Source: Bacteroidetes bacterium UBA4009 (GTDB taxonomy: Bacteria; Bacteroidota; Bacteroidia; NS11-12g; UBA9320). Taken from it: a stretch of 12,529 nucleotides of DNA. The notes beneath the pieces are model-generated. The model saw only the letters and a program-made list of their open reading frames with translations. It had not been told where the DNA came from and did no database searches. The translations under genes and the position numbers were made by a program. Below, in pieces: positions 7,601 through 12,529 of this stretch (position 1 is the stretch's first letter; each line of letters starts with the position of its first letter). The stretch spans positions 577 to 13,105 of the forward strand of contig DGBH01000155.1 of NCBI GenBank assembly GCA_002384205.1, given 5' to 3'.

Positions 7601-8408
7601 TGGAGATTATGCCTTGGTTAGAATTGATCAATCGTATCCTATTTCGTATAATAGTTACCAAAATTTAGATTTTGAAACTATTAAAAACTTTAGAGCAGAG
7701 TATGAGTTAAGAGGTGAAGGCAGAACTTCTTTAGCGCTTAACTATTCACTACTTTTTGCGGATGGTACAGGATCTAACGTAAATTCTGCAGCAACGTTAA
7801 TTCAAGCTAACCTTCCTAATTTGAGATCTCTTTATCCAACTGAGCGTGATATCAGACATCAAATCACTGCAATCTTAGACTACAGATTTAAAAGTGGCAA
7901 TGATTATACTGGTCCTATTTGGGGCAAAACACGAGTTTTTGAAGATGCAGGAGCAAACTTTATTATTAGCACTAAATCAGGAGGGCCATATTCTGCATAT
8001 GTCAATCCAATTGCCAGTGTTGCTATTGGCTCAAGCGGAAGACAGACTTTAGATGGTAATCCTTTTGGGTCTAGACTACCTTGGCAGTTTAAAGTAGATG
8101 CCAACTTTAATAAAAATTTCACAATTAAGAAAAAACACACTAAAGATCAATACAGAAGAAATGCTATGGATTTAAGCGTTTTCTTATGGGTTCAAAACTT
8201 GCTAAATACGCAAAACGTAGAAAGTGTTTATGGATTTACGGGTTTAGCAAATAATGATGGTTGGTTAAGTTCTCCAATTGGAGTTCAGCAAGCAGAAAAT
8301 CAAGTTCGTACACAGTCTTACGTTGACATGTATAATGCAAAGGTTAACAACCCATATAGCTATTCTGTTCCAAGATTAACAAGATTAGGTGTCAGAGTAT
8401 ATTTCTAA
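4626..8408 (+). CDS. TonB-dependent outer-membrane receptor with N-terminal carboxypeptidase-regulatory-like domain
   Basis: The protein has 1260 residues from the ATG at 4626; an upstream TTG at 4563 would place 21 polar residues before the signal peptide and is unlikely. Residues 1-19 are a signal peptide (VYA-Q cleavage). Residues 25-107 form a CarboxypepD_reg-like beta-sandwich (KLQGNITDAKTKVPIAYATI, TDDNGKY, PGSYTITVKYIDY). The plug follows at about 120-230, with DGTAYFVDGVRVVG (178-191) and IPAQYGDFTGGAISVTTKG (210-228), a hallmark of TonB-dependent receptors. The rest is the 22-strand barrel, ending in GVRVYF with the terminal Phe expected by the BAM machinery. The SusC/RagA signature is absent and no susD follows, so this is not a classic glycan-uptake pair. 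At 1260 residues it is long, suggesting large surface loops. It is first in a cluster with an exported protein 31 bases downstream. The ligand is unknown. Confidence 0.92.
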   Translation: MNKLLTVLFACLLGSSVYAQSNFGKLQGNITDAKTKVPIAYATIQLEKDGIRKGGTFTDDNGKYVINALDPGSYTITVKYIDYQDKQVTDIEVSSNSTKFLNIEISQTSVEDGGGQVLGPIVVRAGKPMIEKDKNSKTLSAGEIAKLPTRNLGAIAATTSGANQDGNGGISFLGSRTDGTAYFVDGVRVVGSASVPQSAQGQIDIIQSGIPAQYGDFTGGAISVTTKGPSRGTFRSFELISSSPFDPYHYNQAEFSSIGPLWVKNKGGGDKEYVALGYQFAANINYTADPSPGYGGFYYLKDASLQKIQENPIIENPNGPGFVYSSLLLDKSDLEWSKARKNVGAYVGNAQGKIEFLPNKSTSLTLFGSYNQGQGNNWNYSQSLMDYSNYSNSTNQTLRTYLKYTQRLGETSEDDKEKEKSLFSDAFYTIRLDYQSSWSETQNILFGDNIFDYGHIGKFTSNRVPVYQYTEEATRFIDQKGDTVTRAGFFNLVDYGTNNITFEASDKNPERANYTQAIFDYAKAAFGGSNRTGIFSDDQVIQQLGLLNGFTPGLTYSLWNNPGAGNNGYSKSQTERAAAYAQGEAILNLENSHDLQFGMYYEQTSFSSWGIGATNLWRLMPLLANSHISSLDQITENGYIIGGQHSYDDFGTFTDSVSYNIRVDKDQQKTFDKNLRAKLIDKGIKDINGNLYGETSYIDINSLDPSIFDLKMFSAADLWNNGNSYVNYYGYDYLGRRTRKKFGLNDFINDAQNKSIGSFAPVYSAIWLQDKFQFKDLILRLGVRVERYDANQSGIKDQYSLFPTYSAGELANIASGRGAALLNGYDIPANIGDDYVVYVNDINDPKKVLGYRDGSKWYNADGSELSNPALLAQNSNSGRIQPFLVDAKEGLVNESFEDYTPVINVLPRVWFSFPINSEAQFFANYDKLAQRPQNGAIFAPINAYAYLESNQGSVLANPNLKPRITTSYELGFKQTLSKNSALSLIAAYRETVGDYALVRIDQSYPISYNSYQNLDFETIKNFRAEYELRGEGRTSLALNYSLLFADGTGSNVNSAATLIQANLPNLRSLYPTERDIRHQITAILDYRFKSGNDYTGPIWGKTRVFEDAGANFIISTKSGGPYSAYVNPIASVAIGSSGRQTLDGNPFGSRLPWQFKVDANFNKNFTIKKKHTKDQYRRNAMDLSVFLWVQNLLNTQNVESVYGFTGLANNDGWLSSPIGVQQAENQVRTQSYVDMYNAKVNNPYSYSVPRLTRLGVRVYF

Positions 8409-8439
8409 TAAAAGTAACACAGCTCAAAAGATAGAATCG

Positions 8440-11400
8440 ATGAAGAAAGAAATAAGAAAAATAACATTAGTGCTAGGTATGCTTTTATGCATAGTAACTA
8501 TTGCACGAGAAAATGTGAATCTAGAAGCACCACGTACCACACGCAGTGGAGGTTCTTCTGAAAAGATGAAATTTGGTAGCGATTGTGATGCGGCTACTCA
8601 AAGTGCAGATTTGGATATCAACAACGTGCGTACCAAGATATTAAATGGTGGTGACATGTGGTGGGACCTTAATGCTGCTAAATATGAAATTCCAAAAATA
8701 GAAGATTTGAACTCTGTTCGTAAAAACAGTCTTTTCTCTGGGGCTATTTGGATAGGAGGCGAAGATTTAGGCGGTAACTTAAGACTTGCAGCTATGACTT
8801 ATCGTCAGCGTGGTTCAGACTTTTGGCCGGGACCATTAGATCCCAATACAGCAAATACGAGTAGTTCGGTTTGTGAAAAGTGGGATAAAATATTCAAAGT
8901 AGATGGTAAAAATATTATTGATTGGGCAACTGGTTTAGTTACAGAGCCAGCTGACCAACTATATGACTGGCCAGGACAAGGTCCGAGTGATGTATACCCT
9001 CTTGCACCATATAAAGATGTAGATGGTAATGGATATTATACACCATCAGGAGGTGATTATCCTATCTTAAGAGAGCAATGTCAGGGTGTTAATATACCCA
9101 ACGAAGGAGTAGATCAACCCGATCAAATGTTGTGGTGGATTTATAATGATAAAGGAAATGTACACTCTGAAACACAAGGAGATCCAATTGGGGTTGAGAT
9201 GCAAACAACTGCTTTTGCGTTTGCAACTAATGACGAGATTAATGATATGACCTTCTACACGACTCGAATTACCAATAGAGGGGCTACTAAATTAATCAAC
9301 ACATATTTTGGTCAGTGGGTAGATGCAGATCTGGGTTTCTATAATGATGATTATGTAGGTTGTGACGTAGGTCTTTCGTTAGGTTATTGCTATAACGGTG
9401 ATGATAATGATGAAGGAGTTACAGGTTACGGGTTAAATCCACCATCAGTAGGAGTTGATTTCTTTGAAGGGCCAACTGCTAAAGTTCTTGAGAATGGGGT
9501 GTTGGTTGAAAAAGAGCTTGGGATGTCTAAATTCGTTTATTACAATAATGATGCGAACACGGTAAATGGTAATCCAAGTTTAGCTACAGATTTTTATAAC
9601 TACTTACAAGGTAAATGGAGAACGGGTACCGATATTCTTTATGGAGGTGACGGTATAGTTGGAACAGATGGTACTAAAGCAGATTGGATGTTCCCAGGGG
9701 ACACAGACCCAACACATAACAAAAAAATGTGGAATGAGAAAGAGGCTGGAAACTCGCCTGCGGATAGAAGATTTATACAGTCATCTGGTCCTTTTGAGTT
9801 AGAGCCAGGTTCTGTTCAAAGACTTACTGTTGGAGTAGTATGGGCAAGAGCTCCTTTTGGTGGTGCTTCTGGGTCATTAGATTTGCTAAAAGAAGCAAGT
9901 AAAAAAGCACAACAACTATTTAATTCTTGTTTTAATCTTATTGATGGTCCTGATGCACCTGACGTAGAAGTGCACGAGCAAGATCAGCAATTAGTGCTTT
10001 CTCTAGGAAATACTAATTCTCGATTTGTAGAGAATTATAGAGATACTATAATCAATGGTTTAAATCAACCAGAAGTATTTACTTTCCAGGGGTATAGAGT
10101 ATTTCAATTGAAAAATGGGGGAGTAAGTTTATCGGAGTTAGATGATTTATCTAAAGCAAGAGAAATTTTTCAATGTGATTTAACCGACAATTTTGAGACA
10201 TTGATCAATCGTGAGTTTAAGGCTGATGTTGGAGCAAGTATTCCTGTGCTGAAAGTTAGAGGCAATAACGAGGGGTTAGTGCATACTATTAAAATTGTGG
10301 AGGATGAATTTGCAACAGGCTCTGATAAAACATTGGTTAATTTTAAAACGTATTACTATATAGTTGTATCTTATGCTGCAGGCAATAGTCAGACTACACC
10401 ATATCTAGGAGGAAGAAGAGTACAGAAATTCTCTGCGTCACCACATAAATTAGCACCTAAGTATGGGGGTTCTTCGGCTCCATCATTTTATGGAGATGGT
10501 CCCGAATTGATTAGACTATCGGGTAAAGGAAATGGCTTTAATAGCTTAGAACTTACCCAAGAAACCAAAGATGAGATACTAAGAGATGGGATATCAGCTA
10601 ATCCTAAGTATGAGAATGGACATGGCCCAATTGACATAAAAGTAATAGATCCACTTAAAGTGCCAAAAGGTAATTTCGAGTTGTCTCTAGTGCCATACAG
10701 AGGTCAGGCTATTACTGGAAACGAAGACACCCTACCTGCGAGTAGAGTTTCGTGGAAACTAGAACGCATTGAAACCGGAGATATAATTGACGGCGATACT
10801 GCAATTAGCTATAAAAACGAGCAAATTATTCTAGAGTCAACTACTGGGAAGTCCATTTTTGATTGGGGATTAGCAGTAACGGTGGAACAAATAGCAGCGC
10901 CAGGAAGAAACTCAGCATTATATCCTAAAAATGGATTGATAGATTGGTCAGTTACTTTCTCTGATCCAAGTAACGAATGGCTTACTGCTGTAAAAGATCA
11001 AGATGTAACGCAAGCAAGACAATTTGGTGCTTACGATTGGATTCGATCAGGATTACAAGGCGCTAACACTAATTTTAACGAACCTTCTTGGCACGATTAC
11101 GCCGCAAATGTTGGAAGTATAGATAGGGGAGCTGCATACGAACGAATTTGGGATGGGCGAATAGCTCCGAATAGATTAGTTTCTAGAACCGCAAAAGTGG
11201 ATCCTACTCGACCTCCTTCAAGACCTGTTAATTTGGAGCAGCCTTTTACTTTTGGATATGATTACCCAGCAAGTATTTACTTACAATACTTGAGCAATGT
11301 AGATATAGTAATTACGCCAGATGAGAGTAAATGGACCGAGTGTGTTATGATTGAAATGGGTGAAGATCCTGGACTAAATGAAGGAGGAGCTCAGAAATTT

Positions 11401-12339
11401 GATATGAGAAAAGGCACCCTAAACTATAAGGGTACAGATTTGCCTCCTGGTAAAACCATCTTCCCAGGGTATGCGATTAACTTAAATACAGGAGAAAGAA
11501 TGAACATTATTATTGGTGAAGATTCATACTTAAGATCAGAAAATGGTCGAGATATGAAGTGGAATCCAACCGATGATCAGGGCTTTGTAGGAGGTGCGTT
11601 GTATCCAAAGTTTGGTGGGCGTCATTTTATATACGTAATGGGTTCTCATCAAGGTGTGGTTAAAAGTAAGCACCCTAAACTCCCGGAGACAGGTATAGCA
11701 TATGATAAAGGAAACGCATACTACGATATTTTCAATACTATAGTTCCAACTATGGCAGAGGATAAGAGATATGAGGCGTTAACCAAAATTTATCAAAACT
11801 GCGATTGGGTAATTCCTACTTATTTGGCCTTAGGTAAGAATATGAAGGAAAATGCATCTGGTATGCCAGTACCTCAGAATGAGGTTACTATCAAACTTCG
11901 CGTTGCATTGCCGTACGGTAGAACTCCAGAAACTTCAGCTGTCAACGATGGACTACCAAAGTATAAATTTAACACCGATGATATTTACAACAACGTAAAT
12001 AGTGAGGCTGGTAAAAAAGCTCTTATAGATTTAGCGAACATAGTTCCTAATCCATATTATGCATACTCTACTTACGAGACCAGTGCTATTGACAACAGAG
12101 TTAAATTTACCAATTTACCACCAAAATGTGATATATCAATCTATACCTTAGATGGGGCACTTGTTAGAAGAATTAAGAAAGACGACTTAACAACGGAAAC
12201 AGATTGGAACCTGAAAAATGGTGCAGGTGTGCCGATAGCAAGTGGTATGTATATCATACATATTGATGCAGGTGAGCTTGGAGAGAAAATACTAAAATGG
12301 ATGGGTGTAATGCGTGAGTTAGACTTGGATTCATTCTAG
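8440..12339 (+). CDS. Very large exported protein with C-terminal T9SS-like sorting domain
   Basis: The protein has 1299 residues from the ATG at 8440. Residues 1-22 are a Sec signal peptide; the LLC inside it is not a proper lipobox. The N-terminal region has MWWDL (73-77), a WIGGEDLGG segment and FWPGPLD (128-134), a pattern I recall from uncharacterised giant secreted proteins of Bacteroidota. DVDGNGYYTPSGGDYP (193-208) resembles an EF-hand or dockerin-like calcium loop. A fibronectin-III-like module seems to start near residue 504 (PDAPDVEV, FQGYRVFQL, TYYYIVVSYA). From about 1199 (ANIVPNPYYAYS) to the end lies a beta-sandwich with IYTLDG, W-L-N-G and PIASGMYIIHI, as in type IX (Por) sorting domains. 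The last residues (KWMGVMRELDLDSF) run past the usual short end. Ten cysteines remain after the signal peptide. No catalytic motif is recognised, so the role is unknown: structural, adhesive or ligand-capturing. A GTG at 8389 would overlap the receptor gene and give a poor signal peptide. Confidence 0.87.
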   Translation: MKKEIRKITLVLGMLLCIVTIARENVNLEAPRTTRSGGSSEKMKFGSDCDAATQSADLDINNVRTKILNGGDMWWDLNAAKYEIPKIEDLNSVRKNSLFSGAIWIGGEDLGGNLRLAAMTYRQRGSDFWPGPLDPNTANTSSSVCEKWDKIFKVDGKNIIDWATGLVTEPADQLYDWPGQGPSDVYPLAPYKDVDGNGYYTPSGGDYPILREQCQGVNIPNEGVDQPDQMLWWIYNDKGNVHSETQGDPIGVEMQTTAFAFATNDEINDMTFYTTRITNRGATKLINTYFGQWVDADLGFYNDDYVGCDVGLSLGYCYNGDDNDEGVTGYGLNPPSVGVDFFEGPTAKVLENGVLVEKELGMSKFVYYNNDANTVNGNPSLATDFYNYLQGKWRTGTDILYGGDGIVGTDGTKADWMFPGDTDPTHNKKMWNEKEAGNSPADRRFIQSSGPFELEPGSVQRLTVGVVWARAPFGGASGSLDLLKEASKKAQQLFNSCFNLIDGPDAPDVEVHEQDQQLVLSLGNTNSRFVENYRDTIINGLNQPEVFTFQGYRVFQLKNGGVSLSELDDLSKAREIFQCDLTDNFETLINREFKADVGASIPVLKVRGNNEGLVHTIKIVEDEFATGSDKTLVNFKTYYYIVVSYAAGNSQTTPYLGGRRVQKFSASPHKLAPKYGGSSAPSFYGDGPELIRLSGKGNGFNSLELTQETKDEILRDGISANPKYENGHGPIDIKVIDPLKVPKGNFELSLVPYRGQAITGNEDTLPASRVSWKLERIETGDIIDGDTAISYKNEQIILESTTGKSIFDWGLAVTVEQIAAPGRNSALYPKNGLIDWSVTFSDPSNEWLTAVKDQDVTQARQFGAYDWIRSGLQGANTNFNEPSWHDYAANVGSIDRGAAYERIWDGRIAPNRLVSRTAKVDPTRPPSRPVNLEQPFTFGYDYPASIYLQYLSNVDIVITPDESKWTECVMIEMGEDPGLNEGGAQKFDMRKGTLNYKGTDLPPGKTIFPGYAINLNTGERMNIIIGEDSYLRSENGRDMKWNPTDDQGFVGGALYPKFGGRHFIYVMGSHQGVVKSKHPKLPETGIAYDKGNAYYDIFNTIVPTMAEDKRYEALTKIYQNCDWVIPTYLALGKNMKENASGMPVPQNEVTIKLRVALPYGRTPETSAVNDGLPKYKFNTDDIYNNVNSEAGKKALIDLANIVPNPYYAYSTYETSAIDNRVKFTNLPPKCDISIYTLDGALVRRIKKDDLTTETDWNLKNGAGVPIASGMYIIHIDAGELGEKILKWMGVMRELDLDSF

Positions 12340-12368
12340 GCATTGTAACATTTAAAATTAGAAGAATA

Positions 12369-12529
12369 ATGAAAAAAATTATAATATTATCGATTTTATT
12401 GTCAGCTACAACAGCTATTATGGCTGGGAATCCGGACCGTATTGGCCAAGCAGGTGCTACACAACTAAATATTAATGGTTGGGGAAGAAGTGCCGGCTGG
12501 GGTTTTACTATGTTTTTGCCATTTGACTG
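12369..12529 (+). CDS. PorV/PorQ-like outer-membrane protein (N-terminus only)
   Basis: Only 53 codons are visible before the right edge. Residues 1-19 are a signal peptide (KKIIILSILLSATTAIMA, then GNPD). The mature start GNPDRIGQAGATQLNINGWGRSAGWG (in two parts, 20-31 and 32-45) resembles the opening of PorV/PorQ-family barrels, which I recall as NPDR-x-G-x-AGA followed by a N-P/G-W-x-RS motif. In the type IX system PorV acts as an outer-membrane shuttle for proteins carrying C-terminal sorting domains. The gene sits 29 bases after a gene for exactly such a protein, which supports the call. The following GFTMFLPFD is less typical. With a tenth or so of the gene present, the assignment rests on the N-terminus and context. 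Confidence 0.68.
   Translation, partial: MKKIIILSILLSATTAIMAGNPDRIGQAGATQLNINGWGRSAGWGFTMFLPFD

Noticed and set aside
4626..8408. SusC of a polysaccharide utilisation locus
   Set aside because: No SusC/RagA signature is seen in the plug, and the next gene encodes a signal-peptidase-I type exported protein, not a SusD lipoprotein.

Overview
The window looks like a chromosomal segment of a Bacteroidota bacterium, probably a Cytophagales- or Saprospirales-like lineage (the order is inference). The evidence is AT-rich coding DNA, almost no Shine-Dalgarno sequences, matches to the Bacteroidota -7 promoter element TAnnTTTG, tandem OmpH/Skp genes followed by glutamate racemase, a TonB-dependent receptor with an N-terminal carboxypeptidase-regulatory-like domain, and a very large secreted protein followed by a PorV/PorQ-like gene (type IX secretion context). 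I see no tRNA, rRNA, CRISPR array, insertion sequence or phage gene. Coding density is high and no gene-free stretch exceeds about 140 bases.

Left part (1-1368): a LuxE-type acyl-protein synthetase gene, cut off at the left edge, reads leftward. A small lipoprotein gene reads rightward. Their 5' ends overlap head to head by about 20 bases, so each promoter must lie inside the other gene.

Envelope block (1401-3461): after a possible weak terminator and a perfect TAnnTTTG element come two different OmpH/Skp periplasmic chaperone genes and then murI (peptidoglycan precursor synthesis), closely spaced and probably co-transcribed. murI has no ATG, GTG or TTG start that keeps its essential N-terminal motif, so it appears to start at ATT, ATC or ATA just after the ompH stop. 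A stand-alone D-2-hydroxyacid dehydrogenase gene follows (3540-4544); its start is also non-ATG.

Right part (4626-12529): a three-gene cluster with 29-31 base gaps encodes a 1260-residue TonB-dependent outer-membrane receptor, a 1299-residue exported protein with a T9SS-like C-terminal sorting domain, and the first 53 residues of a PorV/PorQ-like protein. I infer one surface module: an exported large protein, an outer-membrane barrel that may partner the secretion machinery, and a TonB-linked transporter. Its substrate is not visible. This cluster is the best candidate here for an incompletely described system, although each component family is widespread in Bacteroidota.
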